The notes: generated from the letters alone by a model not told the origin. Positions 1 to 8,111 are shown, counted from the stretch's first letter. The stretch: 43,521 bases of DNA from an uncultured Clostridia bacterium (GCA_947600065.1 CANQFZ010000012.1:1-43521), one strand, 5' to 3'. Numbers and translations are program-made.

Positions 1-26
1 CGTTATGTGTTTTTGTGGTTATTAAC

Positions 27-55
27 ATTATAACATATTTGAGGTAGTTTGTCTT
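27..55 (-). promoter_or_regulatory. possible divergent sigma-A promoter
   Basis: Read on the minus strand there is a perfect TATAAT at 32-27, a 17-nt spacer and AAGACA (4 of 6 matches to TTGACA) at 55-50. It would fire leftward into a gene outside the window. The -35 is weak and the region is AT-rich, so a chance match is possible. Confidence 0.3.
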
Positions 56-96
56 CTCTTTTTGTAACATATCTATTGTATCATAACACTCCGTAC

Positions 97-125
97 TTGA
101 CAATTGTATAAAAAAGTGATAAAAT
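97..125 (+). promoter_or_regulatory. sigma-A promoter of the thi operon
   Basis: Perfect TTGACA at 97-102, 17-nt spacer, TAAAAT at 120-125. The predicted start near 132 leaves a leader of only about 48 nt before thiE. That is too short for a TPP riboswitch, and no CTGAGA-type THI-box core is seen there. Confidence 0.8.
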
Positions 126-179
126 ATAGTTGATTATTGTTAAGACATCATTTTAGGAGCAGGAGGCAGAAAGGCAGAT

Positions 180-815
180 ATGACATTTTCGGAAAAACAG
201 TTGCTTCTTTATGCCATAACCGACAGCTCATACACCGCCGTGCCCCTTTTTGAGCAGGTCGAACGAGCGCTTCTGGGCGGAGCGACAATTATCCAGCTCC
301 GCGAAAAAAAGCTCGGCGAGGACGGGATAGTTTCCGTAGCAAGGGAGCTCCTGCCGTTATGTCACAAATACGGAGCGCCGCTCATAATAAACGACGACCC
401 GTTTATCGCACTGAGGAGCGGAGCAGACGGAGTTCATGTCGGACTTTCGGATATGCCCGTAAAAGAGATACGCGAAAAATTCGGAAAAGAGCTTATTGTC
501 GGAGCGACCGCAAAGACTGTTGAACAGGCAATTTTAGCCGAGGAACAAGGCGCGGATTATGTCGGCGTGGGCGCGGTATTTCCCTCCCCTACCAAAAAGG
601 ACGCTATAAGGATAACCGCAGAACAGCTTCGGGAAATAACAGCTTCCGTAAAGATCCCCGCTGTGGCTATAGGCGGTATAACCGCGCAGAACGCTATTAC
701 GCTTAAAGGCTGCGGCATAAAGGGTATAGCCGTGGTTTCGGCAATATTCGGCGCAGATGATATCGAAAAGTCCGCGAGAGCCCTTAAGGAGATAGCTCGG
801 GAGATCGTAAAATGA
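180..815 (+). CDS. thiE: Thiamine-phosphate synthase ThiE
   Basis: Joins hydroxymethylpyrimidine diphosphate (HMP-PP) to thiazole phosphate to give thiamin monophosphate in the cytoplasm. The 211-residue TIM barrel has the normal family length. Landmarks are QLREK (39-43), the NDD metal/diphosphate motif (71-73), HVG (86-88), the GAVFPSPTKK loop (131-140), GGI (165-167) and the phosphate-binding VVSAI (185-189). The start follows AGGAGG at 161-166 and a closer AAAGG at 170-174. It is the first gene of a thi operon and its stop overlaps the next start as ATGA. thiE, thiD and thiC are present but no thiazole-branch gene (thiG, thiH, thiS) or thiM lies in the window. Confidence 0.95.
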   Translation: MTFSEKQLLLYAITDSSYTAVPLFEQVERALLGGATIIQLREKKLGEDGIVSVARELLPLCHKYGAPLIINDDPFIALRSGADGVHVGLSDMPVKEIREKFGKELIVGATAKTVEQAILAEEQGADYVGVGAVFPSPTKKDAIRITAEQLREITASVKIPAVAIGGITAQNAITLKGCGIKGIAVVSAIFGADDIEKSARALKEIAREIVK

Positions 816-1054
816 ACACAAAAGATGAGTTTTTTATTGCTATTGATAAGCTCCATACAACAAAGCTCGGCGAAGAACGTATCAGAAAAAACCTTGATTT
901 ATCCGAAAATACCGAACCCGTTGAGTATCTGAAAGGGCGAGCGGGAGGCGAAATATCGCGGGTCGGAAAGAATTTCTATTTTTCGGCAGAAAGCGTTTTG
1001 ATAACGATAAACGCGGGAAGTTCAACAATAATTACTGCTCACAGGCAAAAATAA
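812..1054 (+). CDS. Small DUF3781-like protein
   Basis: An 80-residue protein translationally coupled to thiE by an ATGA overlap. The pattern IDKLHTT, then GEERIRKNL, then a GKNFYF-type strand and a C-terminal ITINAGSSTIITAH resembles the DUF3781 family as I remember it. This is recognition by eye, not a search. No signal peptide, membrane segment or cysteine is present, so it is probably a small cytosolic protein. Family members have no established biochemical role that I can name. Its place between thiE and thiD may be incidental or may point to a thiamin-linked function. Coding character is supported by the operon overlap and the compact intergenic spacing on both sides. Confidence 0.7.
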   Translation: MNTKDEFFIAIDKLHTTKLGEERIRKNLDLSENTEPVEYLKGRAGGEISRVGKNFYFSAESVLITINAGSSTIITAHRQK

Positions 1055-1085
1055 TATTAAAAATTAGTCAAAGGAAATGGATCTT

Positions 1086-1886
1086 ATGGGAGTAAAAATA
1101 TGTCTTACTATAGCAGGCTCGGACTGTTCGGGCGGCGCAGGGATACAGGCGGATCTTAAAACCTTTGCGGCGCACGGCTGTTACGGGGCGAGCGTTATAA
1201 CTTCCGTTGTTGCCGAAAATACCTCTAAGGTCATTTCCGTTTATAATGTTCCGAGTGATGAAGTAAAAAAGCAGATAAACGCGGTCTTTGAGGATATAAA
1301 AGTAGACGCGGTAAAGCTCGGAATGATGCCGAATACAGAGATCATTGAAGCTGTCGCGGAAAGGCTGAATTTTTACAAGCCGCCTTTTGTGGTGTGCGAT
1401 CCCGTTCTTAAAGCGACAAGCGGCGGGGCGCTCAGCGCAGAGGGAGCGACAAAGGCTTATGCGGAACATATTTTCCCGATTGCTGATCTTATAACGCCGA
1501 ACATTCCCGAAGCAGAGACTTTTACGGGAATGAAGATAGAAAGCGTTTCGGATATGTGTGCGGCGGCAAAAAAGCTTTGTTCTATGGGAGCGAAAGCGGT
1601 TTTATTAAAAGGCGGTCATCTAAAATCGTCCGAAGCGGAAGATGTTCTTTTTGACGGGAATGAGACAGTTCTTATAAAACAGAAAATGATAAACTCGCAG
1701 AACACCCACGGAACAGGCTGTACGCTGTCCTCGGCAATTGCGTCGGGTGCGGCAAAGGGCTTAACGCTAAAAGAAGCTGTCATTTCCGCAAAGGATTATA
1801 TAACGAGGGCAATTGAAAGCTCATATGTTGTCGGAAAAGGACACAGTCCCGTAAATCATTTTTACGCTTATTGGGATAAACTATAA
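1086..1886 (+). CDS. thiD: HMP/HMP-phosphate kinase ThiD
   Basis: Phosphorylates hydroxymethylpyrimidine and its phosphate to HMP-PP, the pyrimidine substrate of ThiE. It is a 266-residue ribokinase-fold protein. The N-terminal [17 protein letters not shown] (10-26) is diagnostic, followed by [10 protein letters not shown] (105-114), TPNIPEAE (137-144), LLKGGH (173-178) and the anion hole NTHGTGC with Cys212. I chose the ATG at 1086 because AGGA (1072-1075) lies 10 nt upstream. The alternative ATG at 1077 has only 1 nt of spacing and adds three residues. It sits between the DUF3781-like gene and thiC, 18 nt before thiC. Confidence 0.95.
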   Translation: MGVKICLTIAGSDCSGGAGIQADLKTFAAHGCYGASVITSVVAENTSKVISVYNVPSDEVKKQINAVFEDIKVDAVKLGMMPNTEIIEAVAERLNFYKPPFVVCDPVLKATSGGALSAEGATKAYAEHIFPIADLITPNIPEAETFTGMKIESVSDMCAAAKKLCSMGAKAVLLKGGHLKSSEAEDVLFDGNETVLIKQKMINSQNTHGTGCTLSSAIASGAAKGLTLKEAVISAKDYITRAIESSYVVGKGHSPVNHFYAYWDKL

Positions 1887-1904
1887 ATCAAAGGAGATAG
1901 AGCT

Positions 1905-3218
1905 ATGAGAGATTACAAAACACAGATGGAAGCGGCAAAGAAAGGGATAATAACCCCCGAAATGAAAACTGTCGCGGAGAAAGAATATTGGGACGCCGAG
2001 AAGATACGCGAAAAGGTCGCGACGGGAGAGATCGCCATTCCCGCAAACGTAAACCATACTTCCCTTTCCGCAGAGGGCATTGGCGGCGGGCTTCGCACAA
2101 AGATAAACGTAAACCTCGGCATTTCGGGCGACGCGAAGGACTACGACCTTGAAATGCAGAAGGTCGATATGTCCATAAAGTTCGGCGCAGAGGCAATTAT
2201 GGATCTGTCGAACTATGGAAAGACTAACACTTTCCGCAGGGAGCTTATAGCTAAATCACCCGCAATGATAGGCACCGTGCCTATGTATGACGCTATAGGT
2301 TATCTTGACAAAGACCTGCTCGAAATTAAAGCTGAGGATTTTCTGAAAGTCGTAAAGGCTCATGCCGAAGAGGGCGTTGACTTTATGACAATTCACGCGG
2401 GCATAAACCGCAGAGCCATAGAAGCCTTCAGGCGCGACCCGCGCAAGATGAACATTGTTTCGCGCGGCGGCTCGCTTTTGTTTGCGTGGATGATGATGAC
2501 GGGAAATGAAAACCCGTTTTATGAGTTTTATGATGATGTGCTTGATATACTGCGCGAATATGACGTTACTATTTCGCTCGGCGACGCTTTGCGCCCCGGC
2601 TGTATAGACGACAGCACCGACGGCGGACAGATAGCGGAGCTTATAGAGCTTGGCGCGCTGACCGAGCGCGCATGGGCAAAGGACGTTCAAGTTATGGTCG
2701 AGGGTCCGGGGCATATGGCGATGAATGAAATTGCGGCGAATATGCAAATAGAAAAGCGCATTTGCCACAACGCGCCGTTTTATGTTTTAGGTCCGCTCGT
2801 TACGGACATTTTCCCCGGGTATGACCATATAACTTCCGCGATAGGCGGGGCAATTGCCGCAGTGAGCGGAGCGGATTTTCTGTGTTATGTAACTCCCGCG
2901 GAGCATTTAAGGCTGCCCGATCTGTCGGACGTTAAAGAGGGAATAATCGCGAGCAAGATAGCGGCTCATGCGGCGGATATTGCCAAAGGCGTTCCGCATG
3001 CAAGAGATAAGGACAACGAGATGGCGGCGGCGCGCCACGCGGTCGATTGGGATAAGATGTTTGAGATATGCGCAGATCCCGAAAAGGCGAGAGCGTATTT
3101 TGAGAGCTGCCCGCCCGCAGACAGGCACACCTGCTCTATGTGCGGAAAGATGTGCGCGGTCAGAACAACGAATATGATACTTGAGGGTAAGGAAGTAAAG
3201 TTTTGTTCTGAAAAATAA
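1905..3218 (+). CDS. thiC: Phosphomethylpyrimidine synthase ThiC
   Basis: Radical SAM rearrangement of aminoimidazole ribotide to HMP phosphate. The 437-residue form is the short one lacking the N-terminal extension of plant and proteobacterial enzymes. Conserved blocks include [30 protein letters not shown] and [14 protein letters not shown]. The [4Fe-4S] ligands are near the C-terminus at Cys410, Cys413 and Cys417. The spacing read here is CX2CX3C, one residue tighter than the CX2CX4C usually quoted. The start follows AGGAGATAGAGCT. It is the last gene of the thi block; a hairpin repeat follows directly. With ThiD and ThiE it makes the pyrimidine branch and joining step of thiamin synthesis. 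Confidence 0.96.
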   Translation: MRDYKTQMEAAKKGIITPEMKTVAEKEYWDAEKIREKVATGEIAIPANVNHTSLSAEGIGGGLRTKINVNLGISGDAKDYDLEMQKVDMSIKFGAEAIMDLSNYGKTNTFRRELIAKSPAMIGTVPMYDAIGYLDKDLLEIKAEDFLKVVKAHAEEGVDFMTIHAGINRRAIEAFRRDPRKMNIVSRGGSLLFAWMMMTGNENPFYEFYDDVLDILREYDVTISLGDALRPGCIDDSTDGGQIAELIELGALTERAWAKDVQVMVEGPGHMAMNEIAANMQIEKRICHNAPFYVLGPLVTDIFPGYDHITSAIGGAIAAVSGADFLCYVTPAEHLRLPDLSDVKEGIIASKIAAHAADIAKGVPHARDKDNEMAAARHAVDWDKMFEICADPEKARAYFESCPPADRHTCSMCGKMCAVRTTNMILEGKEVKFCSEK

Positions 3219-3224
3219 TATTAA

Positions 3225-3320
3225 ACGGACAACGTTTCCTTTTTCCGACCGCGCCGAAAGGCGCGGCACATAAAAGTTTTGAAAAGGAGCTTGGGGGAAA
3301 ACTTTCGTTTTCCCCCAAAA
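3225..3320 (+). repeat. Two-hairpin dispersed repeat, copy R1
   Basis: Between thiC and the MATE gene. Hairpin 1 is CCGCGCC-GAAA-GGCGCGG (3249-3266). A spacer with TAAAAGTTTTG follows. Hairpin 2 is TTGGGGGAAAAC-TTTC-GTTTTCCCCCAA (3291-3318). The same order recurs at 4661-4765 (inverted), 32390-32483 and 37816-37915 (inverted). Hairpin 2 probably also ends thiC transcription, but no T-run follows on the plus strand. Confidence 0.75.
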
Positions 3321-3339
3321 ATGTGACGGAGTATTCAGT

Positions 3340-4680
3340 ATGAAAGAAAACAGTCTTTTGAGCGGGAAAGTTCTCCCCGCGCTTATAAAATTTTCGCTGC
3401 CGATAATGGCGGCGCTTTTCTTGCAGTCGCTTTACGGCGGCGTAGACCTGCTGATAGTCGGGAAATTCGCGACAACGGCGGACGTTTCGGCGGTGTCTAC
3501 GGGAAGCACGCTCATGCAGACGGTGACAATGGTAATAACAGGGCTTACTGTTGGCGTTACAGTACTTGTCGGGCAGAAGATAGGCGCAAAGCGAAAGGAC
3601 GACGCGGGAAAAGTTATCGGCGCAGGAATAGTGTTGTTTTTGCTTTTGGGGATAATATTGTCGGTCATTCTCATATTCTGCACCAACGGGCTTGCAACGG
3701 TTTTGCAAGCGCCCGAAGAAGCATACTCAAAGACCTGCGATTATATCCGCGTGTGCGGGATAGGAACGGTTTTTATTGTTTTCTACAACCTGATCGGCGC
3801 GATATTCAGAGGAATAGGCGACTCGAAAACTCCGCTTTTTACCGTGCTTATCGCGTGTGTATGCAACATAATCGGAGACCTCGTTTTTGCGGCGTGGCTG
3901 GGCTTCGGAGCTATGGGAACGGCAATTGCGACGGTCATTTCTCAGGCAATAAGCGTTGTTGTGTCTGTTATTATCCTTAAAAAGAGGAAGCTCCCGTTTG
4001 AGTTTCACAAAAGTTACATACGATTTGACGGGTTTATCGGCAAAATATTAAAGCTCGGTTTTCCTATTGCGCTCCAGGAATTTCTTGTAGGCATTTCGTT
4101 TTTGGTGATAATGATGATAGTAAACGCAATAAACGTAAATGCTTCGGCGGGAGTTGGGATAGCCGAAAAGGTCTGCTCGTTTATAATGCTTGTGCCGTCG
4201 GCATTCTCCCAGGCAATTTCGGCGTTTGTTGCGCAGAACATAGGCGCGGGCTATCGCGACAGAGCCGATTCTTCGCTGAAATACGGGATAGTTAGCTCGC
4301 TTTGTATAGCGATAGTTATTGCGGCGCTGGCGTTTTTCAGAGGAGACCTGCTGGCGGGGATATTCTCAAATGACGGGATTGTAATTGCAAATGCGCACGA
4401 ATATCTGAAAGCCTATGCAATTGACGTGTTGCAGACGTCAATTCTGTTCTGCTTTATCGGCTATTACAACGGCTGCGGGAACACGCTGTTTGTTATGATA
4501 CAAGGTCTGGTCGGGGCTGTAGCGGTGAGGATACCCGTGGTTTTCCTTATGAGCAGGATACCCGACGTTTCACTGTTTCTGATAGGTTTAAGCACGCCGA
4601 TAGCTTCATTCGTTCAGATAATACTTTGCCTTGTCTTTATGGCACATGTTAAAAGGAAAGCAAGGGGGAAAACCTTTTGA
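3340..4680 (+). CDS. MATE family efflux transporter
   Basis: A 446-residue, twelve-helix membrane protein of the MATE (NorM/DinF-like) family, which exports cationic drugs or metabolites using Na+ or H+ gradients. N-terminal features include LPALIKFSLPIMAALFLQSLYGGVD split around helix 1, and a VDLLIVGKF segment typical of MATE helix 2. The second half repeats the pattern (ILKLGFPIALQEFLVGISF). The start is supported by CGGAG at 3327-3331. The last codons and the stop lie inside an 18-bp perfect hairpin (4661-4698), so the terminator and coding end are fused. The substrate is unknown. Lying downstream of thiC could suggest a thiamin-pathway metabolite, but the repeat between them argues against a simple operon. 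Confidence 0.9.
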   Translation: MKENSLLSGKVLPALIKFSLPIMAALFLQSLYGGVDLLIVGKFATTADVSAVSTGSTLMQTVTMVITGLTVGVTVLVGQKIGAKRKDDAGKVIGAGIVLFLLLGIILSVILIFCTNGLATVLQAPEEAYSKTCDYIRVCGIGTVFIVFYNLIGAIFRGIGDSKTPLFTVLIACVCNIIGDLVFAAWLGFGAMGTAIATVISQAISVVVSVIILKKRKLPFEFHKSYIRFDGFIGKILKLGFPIALQEFLVGISFLVIMMIVNAINVNASAGVGIAEKVCSFIMLVPSAFSQAISAFVAQNIGAGYRDRADSSLKYGIVSSLCIAIVIAALAFFRGDLLAGIFSNDGIVIANAHEYLKAYAIDVLQTSILFCFIGYYNGCGNTLFVMIQGLVGAVAVRIPVVFLMSRIPDVSLFLIGLSTPIASFVQIILCLVFMAHVKRKARGKTF

Positions 4681-4765
4681 AAAAGGTTTTCCCCCTTGAA
4701 CCCCCTTTCCAAAACTTTTACTTGCCGCCGCTTGCGCGGCGGACGAAAGAGGAAAAACGTTTCCA
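4661..4765 (-). repeat. Two-hairpin dispersed repeat, copy R2 (inverted)
   Basis: Inverted copy. Its long hairpin is an 18-bp perfect stem starting CAAGGGGGAAAACCTTTT (4661-4678, 4681-4698) that contains the MATE stop codon at 4678-4680. The GC hairpin is CCGCCGC-TTGC-GCGGCGG (4725-4742), whose loop in element orientation is GCAA, a GNRA tetraloop. The stem sequences differ from copy R1 but pairing is complete. Confidence 0.75.
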
Positions 4766-4788
4766 CTATCTGACCGAGCCTGTAGTCA

Positions 4789-4824
4789 GTTGACAGTATA
4801 CAATGAACAGTATCCAGTAAAGGT
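4789..4824 (+). repeat. 7-bp tandem repeat, degenerate
   Basis: Heptamers in register: gttgaca, gtataca, atgaaca, gtatcca, then gtaaa. A cleaner version with three identical gggtaca units occurs at 32124-32158, also starting gttgaca and ending gtattca-gtaaa. Both lie in gene-free repeat territory. Confidence 0.55.
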
Positions 4825-4844
4825 AGCCGCTTTTAGAGGATAAA

Positions 4845-5149
4845 AGTTGTATTGAGCGGCGGACAACGTTTTATATCCAGACCGCCAAACGGGCGGCGCA
4901 CGAAAGTTTTTTGAAAAGGGATTCCAAAGGGAAAAAATTTTTTTCAAAAAATTTTTTCCCTTTGGTCGCGGCGTAAGCCGCGAAACGGCGCTAGCTAGGC
5001 GCTAAAGGGTGTGGGGAAAACAAGAGTTTTCCCCACATTGAGATTTTCAAAATCATATTTTGAAAATCTCAATCCTAAAAGAAGTTTTGAACGTTGAGCA
5101 ACCTTAAAAATGAATCATACAATAGAGCGTGAAATCAAATGCTCTTATG
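4845..5149 (+). repeat. Composite multi-hairpin repeat, copy A
   Basis: This explains most of the 553-nt gap after the MATE gene. Structures in order: a small CCGCC/GGCGG hairpin (4883-4897); a 20-bp perfect A/T-rich stem (4924-4965); TCGCGGC-GTAA-GCCGCGA with a GNRA loop (4966-4983); TGTGGGGAAAAC-AAGA-GTTTTCCCCACA (5010-5037); a 17-bp stem ATTGAGATTTTCAAAAT with 3-nt loop (5037-5073); and a tail from GAGCAACC to TGCTCTTATG. Copies B (6898-7200) and C (31981-32367, inverted) share this order. No convincing ORF lies within. Confidence 0.8.
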
Positions 5150-5233
5150 GAAAAAAGAGGTAAGAAAAAAGACCGACAGCCTTTCAATTCTTACCTCTTA
5201 TTACTATTCTCTAAAAGTTTTCCCCAAAATCTT

Positions 5234-6259
5234 TTAAGCGTCAATTATTTCCTGTACAATATACTCGCCGTTTGCGTTTTTGCCTGCAAAGCCGAATGTG
5301 ATATATTCCTGGTCGCTTAGTTCAAGGTCTGCAAGGTCGTTTTTCGAGATGAAAATTATGATGCCGTTTATGTCGCTATACGTTAATTCGTGAAGTTCAA
5401 ACGGAATGTTTTTTGCCTTAAGTTCGGACAAAGTATTTTCGTAAACGGCTTTTCGCGACGACTTTACGGCAGTTTTTATTTCATTAGACAGACTTTGAAG
5501 AACTTTTTCCCCTGCCTCAATGTCGGCTTCAAGTTTTGCTCTGTCAAACTTCCCGTCCGTTATATAATCCCCTAATGATTTTAATGTTTCCATAACTGTC
5601 TCGCCGTTGACTACATAAGTGTTCAATATCTCCGTTTCATCTCCCGACGTAAGGTGTTGAACTTCTTCCTGCTCCATTACATAGTCATAAGTTTTCAAGA
5701 ACTCTTCGAGTTTCTCAATTTTATTTCCGAGTTCAGTTAGTTCATCGAGTATTTCACTTATCGTTCTGCCGTTGTAAACATAGTCAATGCTGTAACCTGT
5801 CAGTAATGACACCGCGAAAATGCTGTCGTCGTCATATTTATCGAACGCGTATTTTAACTCATACGACACCGGCTTTCCGTGCCATAATTCCATACATACG
5901 CTTTCGGAAATGCTTACGCCGCCCGTACTGCTCTGCGACCAGATGACATTTTCGGGTATTTCGGGTGTTTCGGGTATGCTTGACCATGACTGATTGTTTG
6001 ATAATTGAGAGTTGTCGGAAGTTGCGCTGTTTGAATTTTGGTTAGTGTCGGGTGTTGAAACAACGGGCGTGATGTCGTTTGTAACGGAATTTTTCTGATT
6101 AAGAACATTTACGCCCACAACTGCCGCCGCGGCAACACAGCAGGTCACAGATCCCGCCGACGCAATTTTTACGGCTGTCGCTCTTTTTCGCCTCTGCTCG
6201 GTCAGGTATTCATCTCTGCGTTTAAGCAGGCTTGTTGTCATTTCTTCAGATGTCTTCAT
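5234..6259 (-). CDS. Membrane-anchored anti-sigma-like protein
   Basis: I do not recognise a named family. The 341-residue protein has a basic cytosolic N-terminus (1-48, with LLKRRDEYLTEQRRKR) and one membrane helix (about 49-74, ending AAAAVVGVNVL). A Ser/Thr/Asn-rich linker (75-110) and a large extracytoplasmic domain with coiled-coil-like Lys/Glu segments follow. Its start overlaps the end of the upstream ECF sigma gene by 14 nt. A single-pass protein coupled to an ECF sigma is most simply its anti-sigma factor, with the outer domain as sensor; that role is inference. The cytosolic part is short for a classical zinc anti-sigma domain, and no HxxxCxxC motif is present. Two long direct repeats bracket the pair. 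Confidence 0.65.
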   Translation of the reverse strand: MKTSEEMTTSLLKRRDEYLTEQRRKRATAVKIASAGSVTCCVAAAAVVGVNVLNQKNSVTNDITPVVSTPDTNQNSNSATSDNSQLSNNQSWSSIPETPEIPENVIWSQSSTGGVSISESVCMELWHGKPVSYELKYAFDKYDDDSIFAVSLLTGYSIDYVYNGRTISEILDELTELGNKIEKLEEFLKTYDYVMEQEEVQHLTSGDETEILNTYVVNGETVMETLKSLGDYITDGKFDRAKLEADIEAGEKVLQSLSNEIKTAVKSSRKAVYENTLSELKAKNIPFELHELTYSDINGIIIFISKNDLADLELSDQEYITFGFAGKNANGEYIVQEIIDA

Positions 6260-6803
6260 AAATAAAACCCTCCTTTGTGAGAATGTTTTTGAGAGAAAGT
6301 TTTGCGTGATACAAAAGGTCGGTTATCTGGCGCGGGGATTTTTTCATTATCCTTGCGGCGTCCTTGTTTGAAAGTTCCTCAAAGTAGATGAGCCACAAGA
6401 TCTGCCTGTAATCGGGCTTGAGCTTTGAAAGCGCTTTATGGACCGTTATCTTGCGCTCTTCTTTGATGTACGACTGTTCAAGGCACTGCCCGTCGTAAAT
6501 ATAGTTTTCCATATCGTCGATAGGCGTATTTGATAATTTTGAGCTGTGCCTTATATAGTCGACCGCAACGTTTCTGCCTATTGCGTACAGCCATGTTTTA
6601 AAGCCGCACTTCCCCGAAAACCTCGGTTTTTTGGTTATCAGCCTGAAAAAGGTATCCTCGGCAAGCTCCTCGGCGGTGCAGAAATTATTTACAAATGTGT
6701 TGATATAAAGAATAAGACCGTCCTTGTACGTTTCAACTATTTCCGAAAGCCCGCTGTCGTCGCCGTCAAGGTAACGGCGGTAGCTACTTTCACCGTTATC
6801 CAT
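6246..6803 (-). CDS. ECF-family RNA polymerase sigma factor
   Basis: A 185-residue extracytoplasmic-function sigma factor. Region 2 spans roughly 20-85, with the helix CTAEELAEDTFFRLI and the -10 recognition segment FKTWLYAIGRNVAVDYIR. After a linker, region 4 (about 125-175) carries the helix-turn-helix LSNKDAARIMKKSPRQITDLLYHAKLSLK. The start is supported by AAAGGAGCG just upstream. It overlaps the downstream membrane protein by 14 nt, the usual arrangement for a sigma and its anti-sigma. I see no clear sigma-A promoter in the 95 nt between the start and repeat copy B, so expression may be autoregulated. The signal and regulon are unknown. Confidence 0.88.
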   Translation of the reverse strand: MDNGESSYRRYLDGDDSGLSEIVETYKDGLILYINTFVNNFCTAEELAEDTFFRLITKKPRFSGKCGFKTWLYAIGRNVAVDYIRHSSKLSNTPIDDMENYIYDGQCLEQSYIKEERKITVHKALSKLKPDYRQILWLIYFEELSNKDAARIMKKSPRQITDLLYHAKLSLKNILTKEGFIYEDI

Positions 6804-6897
6804 TCAGACGCTCCTTTCCGCAATTTTTTCTCTTCAATTGTTAGTCGTGTGGGGCGGGTAATTATCGCAGCCGGAAGTTAGATTTTTAAGAGGCTGT

Positions 6898-7200
6898 AAG
6901 CTGTTTCGAGCGGCAAAGCGCTTTAAATTTAAAGCCACCAAACGGGCGGCGCACAAAAGTTTTTTGAAAAGGGATTCCAAAGGGAAAAAATTTTTTTCAA
7001 AAAATTTTTTCCCTTTGGTCGCGGCGTAAGCCGCGAAACATCGCAAAATAGCGCTAAAGGGTGTGGGGAAAACAAGAGTTTTCCCCACATTGACTTTTCA
7101 AAGCCGTGCTTTGAAAAGTCAATCTTATAGAGATGTTTTGTAAGGGGAGCAACCTTGAAAATGCATTTACCTCAGAGCGTGAAATCCGTTGCTCTTATGA
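6898..7200 (+). repeat. Composite multi-hairpin repeat, copy B
   Basis: Second copy in the same orientation as copy A. It is nearly identical from GAAAAGGGATTCC through the AT-rich 20-bp stem, the GTAA-loop stem and the GTGGGGAAAAC stem. The next stem is different but perfectly paired: ATTGACTTTTCAAAGC against GCTTTGAAAAGTCAAT. The tail starts GGGGAGCAACC and ends GTTGCTCTTATGA, so GAGCAAC/GTTGCTC closes it. This accounts for most of the 417-nt gap 6804-7220. A and B flank the sigma/anti-sigma pair. Confidence 0.8.
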
Positions 7201-7220
7201 TAAAAAATTTCCCCCTCAAC

Positions 7221-8111
7221 TTAATCCGTAATTCCCGTCAAGTCAAACAGCGGCGTGTACTCCTCTTTTGCGGAGCTTTTTTCCTGCATATAGCCGTTAA
7301 GTCCCGCCGCTATAACCGCGTCAAGCGCTTTTTGATATTCAAAAGTCGTTATTCGCCTGTTAAGCATTTTAAAGCGCTCATCGGTCTTAACCAAGCCGAA
7401 AGGCGTATACTGGCTCATAATGCTGAACAATATCTCGCCATTAAACCGCTCGGCAACTGCGTTTATGACCTGTACAGAATCCTTGTACAGGCTCGGCAGA
7501 ACCAAATGTCGTACAACTGTACCTCGAACGAGTATGTCCCCGTTAAACACGGGCTTTCCCGTCTGGCGTACCATTTCCGAAACGGCGTTCATTGCGGTGC
7601 TGAAATAATCGGGAGCATTTGAAAGCTGCTCGGCGGTTTTGTTGTCGTAATATTTAACATCGGGAAGATAAATGTCAACAAGCCCGTTTAACGCTCTCAA
7701 TGTTTCAACTCTCTCGTATCCCCCGCTGTTGTACACGATGGGAATTTTCAAACCGTTTTGTTTAGCCGATTTAAGCGCTTTTATTATCTGCGGAACAAAA
7801 TGCGTGGGATTTACAAGGTTTATATTATGCGCGCCTTTTTGCTGCAGTTCAAGGAAAATTTCCGAAAGGCGGTCGGTTGTTATATCTGCGCCGAAGTTCT
7901 CCGAGCTTATGCCGAAATTCTGGCAATAAACGCACTTCATCACACACCCCGAAAAAAACACCGCGCCGCTTCCGTTTGTGCCCGAAATGCAGGGTTCTTC
8001 CCAGAAATGCAGGTCGGCGCGCGCCGCTTTGACAGTGTTTGTCATTTTGCAGAAGCCGAGCGTGTTTTCGCGGTCAGCCTTGCACTTTCTCGGACAAATA
8101 TAACATTTCAT
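7221..8111 (-). CDS. PflX-like radical SAM protein
   Basis: A 296-residue radical SAM protein of the type annotated as putative pyruvate formate-lyase activating enzyme (COG1313, PflX). The N-terminus carries an additional cysteine set, CYICPRKC plus GFCK (Cys3, 6, 10, 21). The SAM cluster motif is CVMKCVYC (Cys56, 60, 63) after FFSG. Family members have no firmly established substrate; a glycyl-radical-activating or anaerobic role is the usual guess. I moved the start from a longer open frame, which runs into the neighbouring kinase gene, to the ATG at 8111. That ATG has AAAGGCG upstream and begins directly at the conserved MKCYICPRKC. A hairpin terminator separates it from the kinase gene. 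Confidence 0.85.
   Translation of the reverse strand: MKCYICPRKCKADRENTLGFCKMTNTVKAARADLHFWEEPCISGTNGSGAVFFSGCVMKCVYCQNFGISSENFGADITTDRLSEIFLELQQKGAHNINLVNPTHFVPQIIKALKSAKQNGLKIPIVYNSGGYERVETLRALNGLVDIYLPDVKYYDNKTAEQLSNAPDYFSTAMNAVSEMVRQTGKPVFNGDILVRGTVVRHLVLPSLYKDSVQVINAVAERFNGEILFSIMSQYTPFGLVKTDERFKMLNRRITTFEYQKALDAVIAAGLNGYMQEKSSAKEEYTPLFDLTGITD

Noticed and set aside
1-179. TPP riboswitch upstream of thiE
   Set aside because: No THI-box core is seen and the promoter leaves only about 48 nt of leader.
5129-5320. 63-codon plus-strand ORF at the end of repeat copy A
   Set aside because: It starts inside the repeat tail and runs antisense into the anti-sigma-like gene; no coding features.
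4845-7200. Insertion sequence flanked by the repeats
   Set aside because: No transposase or integrase gene lies inside; the enclosed genes are a sigma factor and a membrane protein.
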